Assembly: GCF_022539505.1 (NCBI RefSeq)
Contig: NC_061510.1
Location: forward strand, 34,311,047-34,375,046
Length of the DNA stretch: 64,000 nucleotides
Direction: 5' to 3'
DNA from: Lolium rigidum
Lineage: Eukaryota; Streptophyta; Magnoliopsida; Poales; Poaceae
The translations under genes were made by a program, and so were the position numbers. Position 1 is the stretch's first letter. Each line of letters starts with the position of its first letter. Under the pieces are notes generated by a model. That model saw only the letters and a list, made by a program, of their open reading frames with translations, made no database searches and was not told where the DNA came from. Below, piece by piece: positions 20,142 to 32,637 of the stretch.

Positions 20142-22859
20142 ACTCCCCCAAGCTTAGCTTATTGCTTGTCCTCAAGCAATTCAGTTAACAACTGAGTGCG
20201 ATAAAAGAACTTTCACGAACACATTTGTTCATATGATGTAAATATTCTCATGATATGGCAAGTGCTTAAGCAATTCATAATAAGGCACATGCAAATAAAG
20301 TCATCTAGTAACTGTGTCAATCATAAAAGAGATACCAACAAACTAATAACAAGCATCATGAAACACTTCAATAAGCAGGATTGCAATGTTCATAGAAAGA
20401 TATGATAGAGTGGTATCTCGCTTGCCTGTATTTGTAGCAAAACATAAATGCACAAGCACCTCTCGAAGTTCATAGAAAGACTAGAAGTAAATTTGTCAAA
20501 GATAAAAGCATCAAAGTTATACCACAACCTGATCATATTTTGGGACAAGCATATTATACTAAGAATGACAAGTCATGCTCTCAAGAAAGTGCTCAAAGAA
20601 AGGATGATGACTCAACATAAAAGTAAAAGATTGACCCTTCGTAGAGGGAAGCAGGGATTAACATGTGCTAGAGCTTTTCATTTTTCAAAGACAGAAGTAA
20701 AATTATTTTGAGAGGTGTTTGTTGTTGTCAACGAATGATAGTGGGTACTCTAACCACCTCGCCAACCAGACTCTCAAGAGCGGCTCCCATGAAGGACGTT
20801 ATCTCTACCAAAGCAAGGTAGATCATCCCTCTTCTCTTTTGTTTACACATGTATTTTAGTTTCATTATGGATGACACTCCCCCAACCTTTGCTTACACAA
20901 GCCATGGCTAACCGAATCCTCGGTGCCTTCCAACATTCACATACCATGGGGAAGTGTCTATTTGCAGGTTAAGTTGCTTACCGATGAATCGTAGCAAAAC
21001 ACGTGAAGAGAATTATTAATGAAGGTTGATTAATTGGGGCCGGGAACCCCATTGCCGCCTCTTTTGCAAAATTATTGGATAAGCGGATGTGCCACTAGTC
21101 CATTGGTGAGAGTCTGTCCGGAGTAAATGACAAAGTTGAAAGATAAAACACCACATATTTCCTCATGAGCTATAAAACATTAACACAAATTGAGAAGTAG
21201 TTTGAAGGTTTAAAGGTAGCACATGAGAATTTACTTGGAATGGTTTGAAATGCCATGCATAGGTATTTATGGTGGACACTTTGGAATAACTTGGTTTTCA
21301 GGTGTTTGGAAGCACGAGCAGCTGTTCCCGCCAGCACAAGTGGAGGCTAGCAATAGACCGGGAAGCGACAATCAAGAGAGCAATAACTCGTCATAATCAT
21401 GCTTGCGACAAAATAAAATTAACGGAGGCATAAAAGTGATACAAGAACTCAAGCAAAGTAGATCATCGAGGCTTAATTGACTTTTGTTTTAGTCATATGC
21501 ATGCGTGAGCATGTGCCAAGTCGATTCAAGTGAATTATTCAGAGGAGGATACCACAATGTCATACCGATCTATGAATAAAACAATGCAAGCAAATATTCA
21601 TGACATGCTACTCATTATTAATAGATTGGAACTAATCATGAGAGATCATAAACTACTAGACTTTCATTAAATGACATATACCTCACATGAACCAACTAAG
21701 CATGCTCACATGGATGAGTATATGTACAAAAATGAAAACAAATAGAGTTCATACCAGCCTCTCACCACAATCAAATTGCCGTAGATCGTCATTATTGCCT
21801 TTTACTTGTGCAGCTTGAATAATAATATGAAATGAAACCAAGCTCCAACCACCGGAGACCTATGAACTCCCTAATAAACTTTACAAAACCAAAGAAGAAC
21901 AACAAATATTTTTGGTGTTTTCGGGTTAGAAACAAGAACAAAAGGAAACAAGAAAACAAAGCAAAATCTTTTGGGTTTTCTCATAGCAAACTAACGATAG
22001 CAAATAAAGTAAAATAAGAGCAAAGAACCAAATAAACAAATGGTGAAGAGAAACAACAGAAATATTTTTGGTCTTTTTGTGTTTTAGGAAAGAAACAAAG
22101 CGAAAACAAGAGAGTGCAAACTAACAGAAACACAGAAAAGCAGGATGACATAAATCTGCCAAAACCTGACAGCAGCATAGTAAATCGAAATTAACAAAAA
22201 TCTTCCATTGCTCAGCTCAAAAAGTGTTCAACTAATGAAAGTTAGATAACAACCTGGGGCACATGCTCAAAAATTGGCAACTCAAAATAACGTTCTGGCT
22301 GTGCGTACGAATTTTTTTGGTAACAGCCCAGTAATCTGTTTTTGGACAAGCACTTCCCCAAATATCATCTCCCTCTCATTAGAAAACCACTCTAAGAAAC
22401 TAAACAAGTATGTACAAGTATCCAAGCAACCATAATATGCAAAGAATGAGTGATGCCGGTATACTCTCCCCCCAAGCTTAGGCTTTTGGCCTAAGTGGAG
22501 TTCATTCCCACGGTCCCCATGAAGTGGTGTCTCCGTAGTATGACGAAGAACGACCCGGTTCCAGGTATGTGCTTGAAGAAGCAACAGTGGTACGTGACGG
22601 TGTAGTCGTAGGAGGGCTCAGCGTCCTCGCAGTCATGTTGCTGGTGGAAGCCTTGTATCTTCGCTGCTCATCCACCTCCTCCTTAGAGCGCGACCATGGT
22701 TTCCTCGCCAATACCGAACAAATCTGTTTGGGGCAAGAGGACTTCCCTCTCATCCCCGTCGCAAGAATAACATTCTATAAACAATATTATCCATACTAGA
22801 GTCAACTCGTAACAAATTGGTGACTCTTCATAGCAGCAATATCTAACTTAACAGTGGTA
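20142..22859 (-). other. internal non-coding region of element C
   Basis: A polypurine tract (minus strand AAGCTTGGGGGAGT) adjoins the LTR at 20142-20156. A second copy of the motif (CTAAGCTTGGGGGGAG) occurs at 22468-22483, and a CTCCCCCAA at 20876. The rest is AT-rich with only short frames. I see no gene. Confidence 0.6.
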
Positions 22860-23616
22860 TTTCTACATCATTAGGGTCAAGAGGGAGATCTAGGCGTGCC
22901 AAAATACGCGATGCAATTATTCCCCCATAAATAGGCCCCTTGTTAGACAAACGGCGAGCAATCACAGTAACCAAGATGATAAGGTGTCTCCCAAATGAGT
23001 GCAGCAATTAAGAAAGCAAGATGGTAACTAGAAATATTACTAGTGTTCTCCCTACCAAGAATGCTAGTAGCAAGGTAATAAGCAAAATACTTAATGGCGG
23101 GGAGTTGAATGTTTCTTATCTTGCCACGCCGAATGGTGCGGCAATCATCATTTGTAATTTCTCGATAGAGCTCCAAAAAACCCGGGGGTTGTCCTCAATC
23201 TTCTTCGCTGTACCTGCAGGGGCAATACCCAATGCAGCACAAAAATCCTTCAACTTCATAGTGACAGGAGTACCATAGATCTTGAATGCAACCGTCGGGT
23301 TGAAGTGCTTGTTGTTGAACTTGAAGCTCTCCACAAAGATTTTAGTGAGCATGTAGTATTGCTTCCTCTCATCCTCCATATAGGTGGTTAAACCCGCCTT
23401 TCCGATGAGAGTCAAGAAATCATCCAATAACCCTGCATTGCTCAAAAATTCATAGCATGGAAAAGATGAAGCATTAGGGTCTCCATTGCCCTCATCGAAG
23501 CTTGGTGCAATCACGTCCTCATTATAGGATCGTCTAATCCGAGTGGATGCCCTCGAGGGCCTCCCCGTGCTCGTCGTCTCTCCTTCGAACACCTCTCCAA
23601 AGTTGTAGTTGTTCAT
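22860..23616 (-). pseudogene. plant transposon-type ORF of element C
   Basis: The ATG at 23616 (MNNYNFGEVFEGETTSTG) is the likely start. An intact stretch runs to 23116: RASTRIRRSYNEDVIAPSF, GLTTYMEDERKQYYMLTKIF, VAFKIYGTPVTMKLKDFCAA. After a shift the homologous protein continues in 22943-23176 (TIRRGKIRNIQLPAIKYFAY, SSYHLAFLIAALIW). I recall this as a common extra protein of grass Athila-like elements, similar to putative plant transposon proteins. It lies between the protease and the 3' LTR. Function unknown. Confidence 0.6.
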
Positions 23617-24412
23617 TTTCCTTCTCTGAAATTTTTCAACAATCATTATAAAATTTGATTTCAAGGTATATAATTGAGGGGAACTACTATAGGAACTTGC
23701 TAGAGTACTAAACATGCATCAAAACTAGTTTCTACCACTTAGAACAAGCATGCAAGCTCACTAAACATGTTATCTACAGCAGCAAAATATTCAAGATATA
23801 CTCAACCAAACAAAATTCTAATTGGACAATCAAAGGAGTCACATACCAGGGAGCAAATGTGCCAAATTTCAGACAGAAATCTGGGCTGAGCAAAGAGATC
23901 GAGAAATCGCGAGTTCTTGAGCAGAAACGCGAGTGAGAGAAAGTGAGTACGAGTTTTTTCGGGAGAGAGAGTGCACTGAGTGAAAGAGATGATGGAGTGG
24001 GGCAAGGAGGGGCCCACACACCGTGGTGGCGCGCCCCTTGCCGGCCGCGCCGGCCCGTGGGGTGCCACCCCGGGGTGCCCCACCGGTCAGCCCCGTGTGC
24101 TCCTGTGTGCTCCTTCGAAAAATAAGACTACCAAGATAATTTTTGTAAATTTTTGAGAACTTCGAAAAATGCACATTTCTGGGTGTTAAATTAATTATTA
24201 CTGCGCAGGAAATGATTTCCAAAATCTTAAACAACTAAAGCATATTGCAAAACAAAAAGTGCTACAGCAAGTAAAACAAATGGAGGGAGAAAGAAAGAAA
24301 GAAATGTTGTTTAGCTCTCTTATGCATTAAAATATACTTGTTAACAAGGTTGATCAAGTCTTGCTACCAAATAAATTTTATATGACATAAGAAGAAATAA
24401 ACCTCAAATCAA

Positions 24413-27071
24413 TCATGTTACCTTATATTGAATTGATATGGATCCAATCACAAGAGTTTGATATTCTTCTTTAGGCTCATATATAGGGCAATCAATGGAT
24501 CCCACTTTGATAGTTTTCACATTAAAAATTGTATTAACTCCATATACTTTATCAATCCTCTTGGGAAAATAGACAATATGTTCCTTGTCATCAACATTGA
24601 AAGTAACCTTGCCTTTATTGCAATCAATAACAACCCCTGCAGTATTAATAAAGGGTCTTCCAAGAATAATGGACATATTATCATCTTCAGGCATTTCCAA
24701 CACAACAAAATCAGTTAATATCAAGCAATGTTGAGTAACTTGAACATGAACATTTTCACATACACCAACAGAATAGCAAGAGATTTATCGACCATTTGCA
24801 AAGATATATCAGCTTGGTATCAACTTATCTAAATCAAGTCTCTTGTAAAGAGAAAAAGGCATCACACTAACTCCTCGCTCCCAAATCACATAGAGCAGTT
24901 CGAACATAATTATTCTTGATGGAACAAGGAATAGTCGGTATACCTGGGTCTCCAAGCTTCTTCGGAACCTTACCATTGAAGGAGTAATTAGCAAGCATAG
25001 TGGAAATCTCCTCATTGGGAATTTTCCTTTTGTTAGAGACAATATCTTTCATATACTTTGAATAAGGAGGCAATTTAAAAGCATCAGTCAAAGGGATTTG
25101 CAAAAATAAAGGTTTCATCCAATCACAAAATTTATTATAATGTTCCTCCTCCTTTGATTTTAGTTTCTTAGCAGGAAAAGGCATTGGCTTTTGAACCCAA
25201 GGTTCTCTTTCATTACCATGTTTCTTTGTAATAAAATCTTCTTTAGTGTACTTCTTATTTTTATCATGCTTTTCATGTTCTTTTTCAATTTCTTCTTTAT
25301 CAGAGCATCATTCTTATCATTATCTTCATCATGTTCATTGCCACTTTCGCTTCCAGCATCAGAAATAGAAATACTATTAGGATCATTAATAGGTTCAGAG
25401 GATTCTACAACAGTTTTATGTTTCTTCTTCTTTTTCTTAGAAGGACTACTAATTTCTTTAATTCGTTGAGAATCTTGTTCAATCCTTTTGGGGTGCCCTT
25501 CAGATATAGAGGATCCTGGGTAGAAACACCGCCTCTAGTTGTTACTTCATAAACTTGTTTCTCTTCATGATTATTTTTTAACAAGTCATTTTGCACTTTA
25601 GTAAGTTGATTAATTTGAGTTTGAATCATATCAAAATGTTTAACAAGCATCTTAACATCATTGGAGGTTCTCTCCACAATATCATGCAATTTACCAATAG
25701 CTTGAGAATTTTCCATTAGATGATTCTCTACTCTCATATTAAAATTGTTTTGCTTAACAATATAATTATCAAATTCATCTAAACATTGATCGTAGAGGTT
25801 TTGAATATGGAATATCTCCTCTATCAAAGCGTTGAAGAGAATGTACCTCGATTGTGGATGAAGGGGGAATTATCTTACATAGATCTTCTATAGGAGGTAA
25901 ATTCTTCACATCTTCAGATTTAATACCCTTCTCCATAAGAGATTTCTTGGCTTCCCTCATATCTTCATCATTTAATTCAATCATACCCCTCTTCTTCAAT
26001 ATAGGTGTAGGGGTTGGTTCAGGTGTAGACCAATCATCATGATTTTTGCTTATCTTAGCCAATAATTCTTCAACTTTCGTCCGGAGTTCTTTCCCGAAAA
26101 CACAATCAAGCACAACTATCCAGGTATGCCCTAGACTCAATGGTTAGTCCACTATAAAATATATCAAGTAAATCATGCTTTTCCAAATCATGTCCAGTGC
26201 CGAGCTCTAATAAGAGAGCAAAATCTCGCCCAAGCCTCGTGCAATTTCTCTCCATCTTCTTGATCAAAACTATAAATTCTCTCGCAAAGCCATATGTTGA
26301 GCACTAGCGGGAAAGTATTTCCGAAAGAAAACATCAAGCAAACAACTTGGACTATTAATAGAATCAGGAGGCAAATTATTATACCAAATCTTAGCATCAT
26401 CCTTTAATGAGAATGGGAAAATCTTAGCAACAAAATAAGTACGCATCTTAACATCATCGAAAACAAGCTACTTAAAGTAGAAAGCTCATTCATATGTTCT
26501 ACAACACTCTCTTTTTCAAGCACCACAAAAAGGTGTTTTCTCAACAATAGATATATGAGATAAATCAAGAGAAAAGTCATAATCTTTATCCTTAATGTTT
26601 ATAGGAGATGTGGCAAATTTAGGATCGTGAGACGCGTTTATATCTAACAAAGATGTTGTGCAATAAGCTTTTTAAGGTTACTTGTACTAGTAGTAGCATT
26701 GCATTTATCAATAAAATCATCATCAAGTTCCACATAATCTTCATCAAGATCATCAATCTCAGTGAATTAACAGTGTAACAAGTATTTTCATTAGGAGTTT
26801 CAGTAATTTCAATTTGTCTAGACCTAGCAATTGTAGCATCTAGAAAAGGACCTAATGAACCAAGCATTATCAAGCATAGTAGAAGCATCATCAAAATTAT
26901 CGCAGGAATTTTCAGATTCAGCAGAAGTACCAACACGTGAAGTTTGTGGTGGTGAAACAAGTTGACTTATCACAGTATGGTGAATCAAGAGCAAGCGGAG
27001 GTACTCGGAGTTGTACCTTTTCTTGTAGTGGATGGTAATATGGCGACTTTAGTATCGCGAGGTTTACCCAT
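24413..27071 (-). pseudogene. gag: degenerate gag-protease of element C
   Basis: The start is probably ATG at 27071 (MGKPRDTKVAIL), near the primer-binding region. The protein is broken into several frames: 26619-26960, 26188-26400 (capsid-like, EDGEKLHEAWARF), 25775-26140, 25405-25827 (coiled-coil-like, IQTQINQLTKVQNDLLKNN), 24867-25184 and 24413-24724. The protease is recognisable around ALCDLGA (DLGARS with a shift) and VSVMPFSLYKRLDLDK, then NMSIILGRPFINTAGVVIDC. The region ends before any RT. It is an inactive relic. Confidence 0.75.
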
Positions 27072-27124
27072 GATGGAGAATTTGCAGCGAACAATATCAA
27101 TCCAAGTGAACTTCCAAATAAAGC

Positions 27125-27158
27125 TATGCTCCCGGCAACGGCGCCGTAAAAATAGTCT
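27125..27158 (-). other. primer-binding region of element C
   Basis: The minus strand reads TTTACGGCGCCGTTGCCGGG just inside the 5' LTR remnant. It is the same type of motif as in the 6.9-kb element. Confidence 0.65.
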
Positions 27159-27297
27159 TGATGACCCACAAGTATAGGGGATCGCAACAGCCTTCGAGGG
27201 AAGTATTACCCAATTTATTGATTCGACACAAGGGGAGACAAAGAATACTTGTAAGCCTTTAATGAGTTGTCAAATCTAGCCGCACTGAAACGTACTT
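27159..27297 (-). repeat. 5' LTR remnant of element C
   Basis: On the plus strand it starts TGATGACCCACAAGTATAGG, the LTR 3' end in reverse. About 139 bases are kept; LTR-E sequence replaces it near 27298. The exact join (27290-27305) is uncertain. Confidence 0.7.
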
Positions 27298-27678
27298 GCT
27301 CTTGGGTGAGAACTGTGGACCCCGGTCCTATTCTTTACATCGCATACAATCTCTTGCAATACTTGTTCTTTACTTTTCTTCGCAAACAATCATCTTCCAC
27401 ACAATACGGTTAATCCTTTGTTACGACAAGCCGGTGAGATTGACAACCTCACTGTTTCGTTGGGGCAAAGTACTTTGGTTGTGTTGTGCGGGTTCCACGT
27501 TGGCGCCGGAATCCCTGGTGTTGCGCCGCATCACATTTCGCCACCATCAACCTTCAACGTGCTTCTTGACTCCTACTGGTCCGATTAAACCTTGGTTTCT
27601 TACTGAGGGAAACTTGCTACTGTGCGCATCACACCTTCCTCTTGGGGTTCCCAACGGACATGTCAACTACACGCATCA
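27298..27678 (+). repeat. LTR-E fragment, third copy
   Basis: It matches 1-375 from GAACTGTGGACCCCGG to the terminal ACACGCATCA at 27678. It ends flush against coding sequence of the Harbinger transposase (next codon at 27679), so either the LTR end inserted there or a deletion joined them. Confidence 0.75.
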
Positions 27679-27868
27679 GTGACCAAGTATGATCGGTTCT
27701 TTGAGCAAAGGAGAAATGTCGCCGGAGAACTTGATCATAGCACATATCAGAAGGTGACCGCCGGCTTGCGTATGTTGGCATATGGCATACCGGCGGATCT
27801 AATTGATGATCGTTTGGCCATGGGAGAAAGCACTTCTATCTTATGTGTGAAGCGCTTTGTCATGGCAA
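27679..27868 (+). pseudogene. Harbinger transposase, N-terminal part
   Basis: Sixty-three codons match the region before the DDE core in HARBI1-type transposases: STYQKVTAGLRMLAYGIPAD, LAMGESTSILCVKRF. Upstream codons are missing. The last coding base is the A at 27868; the next base begins a Helitron. The frame continues at 40015. Confidence 0.8.
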
Positions 27869-28210
27869 TCTATAATATCTATAAAGTTCATCCTCACTAA
27901 GGTTCATTTAATGTTTGCAAGCTGAAACCTCATGTAGCCACATCACCCCAATTGTTTTTACCCGTCAGATTTTAAACGTAAGGTCATTAGTTATCCATCT
28001 TACTATATCAGCACATGCCCTCTCCTCATCTTATGCGGTGCAAAGCTTTGAAATCAAAAAAGCTGAAGCGTTTTGCTTGGGTTATTCTACCTTAATTTCA
28101 TTAATCCACCTCCTCGGCTCCCGCATGCGAATGTTTCATTAATGGTTGTTGTGCTGGGTTAAATATCCTCTCAGCTGGAACCATCGTCTCCTCTGAATAT
28201 TCTGCAGCAT
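27869..28210 (+). other. Helitron left arm, no gene seen
   Basis: 342 bases lie between the Helitron 5' end and the target duplication of element B (CATCT, 28211-28215). Only short frames are present. It could be captured plant DNA, but I do not recognise it. Confidence 0.5.
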
Positions 28211-28215
28211 CATCT

Positions 28216-29389
28216 TGTTATCACCAGATTTTGGTCAAATCAGGAGATGGGCCGTAATTGAGATGGGCTTGAATGATGTACACGTGGAGCGACTCTGAAG
28301 CGGCCTTACACGAAGAGTTTGGGCTAGATTGCCCGTGTATCTGTAAATTATAGTAGATTGCATCTTAGTTTAGAATTAAAAGATAGAGTTTAACCCGTGC
28401 ACGGTTAGGTGCACGCCCGAATTAGAAAGTCCCTTGGACTATAAATATGTACCTAGGGTTATCGAGAAAGGAGGACAATCACGTTCACAACAAACACAAA
28501 CCAGGCGCATCGCCACCCCTTGTTTCGAGGGTTTCTTCCGGGTAAGCATCATGCTGCCTAGATCGCATCTTGCGATCTAGGCAGCGTACGTTTATTCGTT
28601 TATCTTGTGTTACTCGTGCTGAAGCGTTGTTGATGGCGAGTAACACTACTTATCGTAGATATTTTGGGGCTTGCATTGGTGCTTTTCTTACACATATTTG
28701 CTTAGCTATGCCGTCCCTCGATATCTAGCTGCCCTTATACCTATCTAGGTGTAAGGGCAGCACCTTGCTTGTTCATAGTTTAGTAGATCCAATCTGTTAT
28801 AGTTGCTCCTTGTTTTTCAAGGATTAGTTTAATATCCGTATGGTTAGGCCTTGCAAACGGGTTGAACGATCCGGTAGTGCGTAAGATATAGTTTGTTAGC
28901 TCCAAGAGGGATTGTTCCGGGAATTAACTTAATGTTGGTTTTTAGGCCTCTTTTAGGGTTAACTTTCTATCATCTTTCGTGTTTATTAGGCTCAACTACG
29001 CGCAGGATGTTCCGATCATACGGTGAAAACCCTAAACTGTCGTGGATTGGTTTAACTTTGTGTTGATCAAGCAGGAGCCCCATGTCATCGTAAACCCAAC
29101 GTGAATCATGGGGCGATCGACTCTTTGAGCCGATCCACAGGGCAACCTGAGAGCCGATCGGGCTCGTATTTAATGTTTACGTGTCTACCATGCAGGAGAC
29201 TAATCGAAGCAATCCAACACCTTCCTGACCAGGTATAGGTCAGGTGGCACGCCCTTGCAACCGCCAGGACGTGTGCCGGAACATTGCGGGACGACATCGA
29301 GGGACCAGGGCCCACCCAGCAGTCTTGGCAGCCTCCCGGCTCTTCGTGTTGCTTAACCACTGCTCGCCGGTGGGTATTGGCAGGCAACA
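28216..29389 (+). repeat. 5' LTR of element B
   Basis: TGTTATCACC to CAGGCAACA, 1174 bp. It has the TATA box (TATAAATA near 28440) and the 15-bp and 16-bp hairpins found in A. A primer-binding region (TGGCACGCTCGGTGGGA) follows. Confidence 0.92.
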
Positions 29390-29450
29390 CATTCTGGCAC
29401 GCTCGGTGGGACAACTTTCTACAGCAACCACGTCAACACCTGCATCCGGG

Positions 29451-31223
29451 ATGGCGGACGAACAGATCAAGTATGATGATCTGCCTGCAGAGCACAAGAA
29501 GAAATACGATGAGCTCAAAGCCATCTTCGAAGCCGATCTCATCGGCTCTTTCGAGAAGACCCGTTCGCACGGGATTAGGTTCAAAGGGTTCCAACCCGAA
29601 GGTGTGTTTGAGGGGATATATCTGTCTCTCCCTTTGGAGGACCGTACGAGAGCTCTGCGCCAGGAAATTAACTATGTTGTGGCTCATTCTCTACATCGAC
29701 ATTCTGAGAGCCTGGTGAACACTCTTGAGCGTGTTGCGCTTCGTGTGGTTCAAGAAATCATGAAACATCACTATTCTCCGTCAGGACCTGCTCTAGGGAC
29801 TCACCAGGGAGAGATACCGTTCTACACTAGGCCACCACTGCCATACACGTTGGCAGCTCCACAGCAACAAGGTTCACCGGCGTACGTCGTCTACAAAGTT
29901 GGAGGTGATCCTGGCGATTACCAATTCCTGTATGAGCCGCCCAAGGAGATCCCACATGGATACGTGTGCACATACGTGCCGGACTGCAACAACTGGACGC
30001 ACACGATTGCAGCAGGAGGGATTGCCACAGCAGGAGGGATTGCTGGAGCAGGAGGGAGTTATGGAGCAGATGCTGAGAAACAGGCGTGGCTAGCTAAATA
30101 TGCCACCGGAACAAGTCATGAAAGCTCAACCTCTGCAGCTCCTACGGTGGATCAGATCGGTGCTATCTTGAGAGACCAGTTCGGTATCCTGCCGAAGAAA
30201 ATAACAATCGGCTATTCCAAGCCGTATCCCAACGAGTATGACCTGATCCCACTGCCGCCTAAGTATCGGCTCCCTGACTTCACAAAATTCAGTGGATCAG
30301 AAGGGTCTAGCTCAATAGAGCACGTGAGCCGATATTTGGCACAGTTGGGCATGGTTTCAGCATCAGATCAGCTACGTGTGAGGTTCTTTGCGCAATATCT
30401 CACTGGTCCAGCTTTTGGGTGGTACACCTCGTTGCCACCAGATTCAGTTCGAACGTGGAAGCAGCTGGAAGAGCAGTTCCACATACAATATCATTCAGAA
30501 GCTACTGAAGCTGGCATTGCCGATCTGACGCAGGTACGGCAGAGGCGAGGAGAGACAGTGTCTGAATACATTCAGCGTTTCAGGACTGTCAAGAACCGAT
30601 GTTATTCGGTTCGTTTATCTGAGAAGGAAGCAGTCGAGCTGGCAATAGCAGGCCTCTCAGCGTCACTCAAGGATCCGACGTTCCAAGCAGACTACAATTC
30701 GCTGGCGCACATGGTTCAGAAATTGACATCGTATGAACAGCGCCACCCAGAATTGTACCAGGACAAGTTCAAGCGCCCGGTCGCCCTGGTCGAGGCTGAA
30801 GAAGATGAAGACGCTGCAGAAGATCAGGAAGTCGCCATGGCTGAATGGGCTCGGGGGGCAGTACCCGTGTCCTGCAAATGGGTGAAACAACCAGGGCCTG
30901 CAAAAGGGTTTGACTTTGATTTAAGCAAAACGGAGCAGATTTTTGATTTGCTGCTGAAGGAAAAACAGCTAAAGTTACCCGAAGGCCACAAAATCCCCAC
31001 GTTGCAAGAGATGAACGGTAGGCCATACTGCAAATGGCATCATACGTTCACCCATGCCACCAACGACTGCAAAGTTTTGCGCGGACAGATTCAAATGGCA
31101 ATAGAACAAAGCCGATTACTCTTCGGTCAGTTTGCCATGAAAGTTGACACGCATCCGTTTCCTGGCGTCAACATGGTGGATCTCGATCCATCGCTTAAGA
31201 AGCGAGCCAGGCTTCTCTTTTGA
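29451..31223 (+). CDS. gag: gag of element B, N-terminal 590 residues
   Basis: The ATG at 29451 (MADEQIKYDDLPAEHKKKY) is the same start as in A. The frame is open to a TGA at 31221-31223, further than in A, because B keeps five A in the run near 30960. The capsid-like core is present (DFTKFSGSEGSSSIEH, GPAFGWYTSLPPDSVRTW, RRGETVSEYIQRFRTVKN). The Gly-rich AGGIATAGGIAGAGG repeat is kept. Near the end NGRPYCKWHHTFTHATNDCK may be a zinc-binding segment. The TGA is probably a shift relative to an ancestral continuous frame, since coding continues in another frame from 31327. Confidence 0.82.
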   Translation: MADEQIKYDDLPAEHKKKYDELKAIFEADLIGSFEKTRSHGIRFKGFQPEGVFEGIYLSLPLEDRTRALRQEINYVVAHSLHRHSESLVNTLERVALRVVQEIMKHHYSPSGPALGTHQGEIPFYTRPPLPYTLAAPQQQGSPAYVVYKVGGDPGDYQFLYEPPKEIPHGYVCTYVPDCNNWTHTIAAGGIATAGGIAGAGGSYGADAEKQAWLAKYATGTSHESSTSAAPTVDQIGAILRDQFGILPKKITIGYSKPYPNEYDLIPLPPKYRLPDFTKFSGSEGSSSIEHVSRYLAQLGMVSASDQLRVRFFAQYLTGPAFGWYTSLPPDSVRTWKQLEEQFHIQYHSEATEAGIADLTQVRQRRGETVSEYIQRFRTVKNRCYSVRLSEKEAVELAIAGLSASLKDPTFQADYNSLAHMVQKLTSYEQRHPELYQDKFKRPVALVEAEEDEDAAEDQEVAMAEWARGAVPVSCKWVKQPGPAKGFDFDLSKTEQIFDLLLKEKQLKLPEGHKIPTLQEMNGRPYCKWHHTFTHATNDCKVLRGQIQMAIEQSRLLFGQFAMKVDTHPFPGVNMVDLDPSLKKRARLLF

Positions 31224-31326
31224 TATCAACATGGCAGGGCTTGCAGACCGCCATAGCAAGGACAGAGCAGAGAGCAGTCACTCCCGTGGCAAAGATAAAG
31301 CGGAGGCCGATCCACGCGACCGGCCC

Positions 31327-32637
31327 TAGCATGATGACAGGCGGTACTTGACTGAGGAAGAAGTGAGAAGCGTGCGGTATCAACGACCACTTTCCGCACA
31401 TCTCTTTAACAAATATGAGCAGCAGTATGACCGACGTCGGCGCTACGGCGTAGATGATGAAAGATATCGTCGGTCTGACGCAGATGACAGAAAGTATCGT
31501 CGAGATGATAGAGACCACGAAGGGTATGAGCGTCAAGCTAGACGGAGGTCGAGAGAGCAAGAGGACATGGATAAGCATTGGAACTGTCCTTTCTTTAAAC
31601 ACTGCTGGGAATCAGGAATGAGCCGATTGCCTACAATCGAGAACTGCCCAGAATGTAGACATCAGAGAAAGGGAACAAATGAAGTTTCAGTGTTCAAGCG
31701 TCTAGGGCCTCTCCCACCTCAGAACAAACGAGCTGAGTCATCTCAAGATGAAGACTTCGAGGAGTCAGATGAAGAAGAAGATAGATATCACCGGCCTCGG
31801 TGGTGTCCTGATGGACTCAGCCACTCCCAGAAGCGTAGGGTGCAGCGGCTACAAAACTTAGAGGAAGCCGAGGCTCAGTACCTGTACACGTTGAGGAAAA
31901 CACGGCCCGATCTGGCCGTGAAAATTCAGCAAACATTGGAGACAGAGGCACGGCCACAGAAGAAAGTGTGGCGCCCCAAGCAGACAAGAGCCGATGCGGA
32001 TGCATCGGCTGATACAAACATGGTGTTCATACTCCCGTCAGAATTTTGTGCTCCAAATGACGAGGAGGTATCGGTGGCACAGTTTGACTGCGGTCCACGG
32101 CCAGTCATCTTTGAGAAGCCACGAGAGAGAAGCTACAGGCATTTGAAAGCCCTATACCTGAGAGGTTACATCAATGGGCAGCCTATCAGCAAGATGTTGG
32201 TGGACACGGGAGCGGCAGTCAATATAATGCCGTATTCCATGTTACGACGTTTGGGACGTTCCAACGAAGATCTGATCAAGACCAACGTCACATTGAGCGA
32301 TTTCAACGGCCAAGCGTCAGAAGCAAAGGGTGTTCTGAACGTAGACCTAACCGTAGGCCGAAAAACCATCCCTACGTCATTCTTCATCGTCGACAGCAAA
32401 AGCACTTACGCTGTCCTGCTTGGGAGAGATTGGATCCACGCTAACTGTTGCATTACATCCACAATGCATCAGTGCATCATACAATGGGATGGAGATGAAG
32501 TGGAGGTTGTTCATGCGGATGATTCGATCGAGATCTCACTAGCTGCCATGAATAGTTGGGATGCAAACGACCAAGAGCCGCTCTCTGGAATTAATTTGGA
32601 CGGTTGTGAGCGCATCGAAGCTTCAAAAACGGGGTGA
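31327..32637 (+). pseudogene. gag C-terminus and aspartic protease of element B
   Basis: A TAG at 31327-31329 opens this frame where A has CAG. The coding part holds a basic Tyr/Arg-rich stretch (YRRSDADDRKYRRDDRDHEG), the Cys cluster CPFFKHCW...NCPECRHQ, an acidic block, and the protease with DTGAAVNIMPYSMLRRLG and LLGRDWIHANCC. The catalytic DTG and following Ala are intact, unlike A. It ends at a stop at 32637; no RT follows. Processing of gag in cis is conceivable only if the upstream stops are bypassed. Confidence 0.8.

Larger units (their letters stand above)
18970..27297 (-). mobile_element. Athila-like element C, non-autonomous, ends truncated
   Basis: Read on the minus strand: 5' LTR remnant (27159-27297), primer-binding region with GGCGCCGTTGCCGGGAG, degenerate gag and protease (24413-27071), a second ORF (about 22860-23616), long AT-rich sequence, polypurine tract at 20142, and 3' LTR (18970-20141). 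RT, RNase H and integrase are absent. Both LTRs have lost their outer ends: the 3' LTR lacks its final part and the 5' LTR keeps only its final 139 bases. No target duplication can be found. The gag-protease with NMSIILGRPFINTAG is typical of Athila relatives. Confidence 0.8.
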
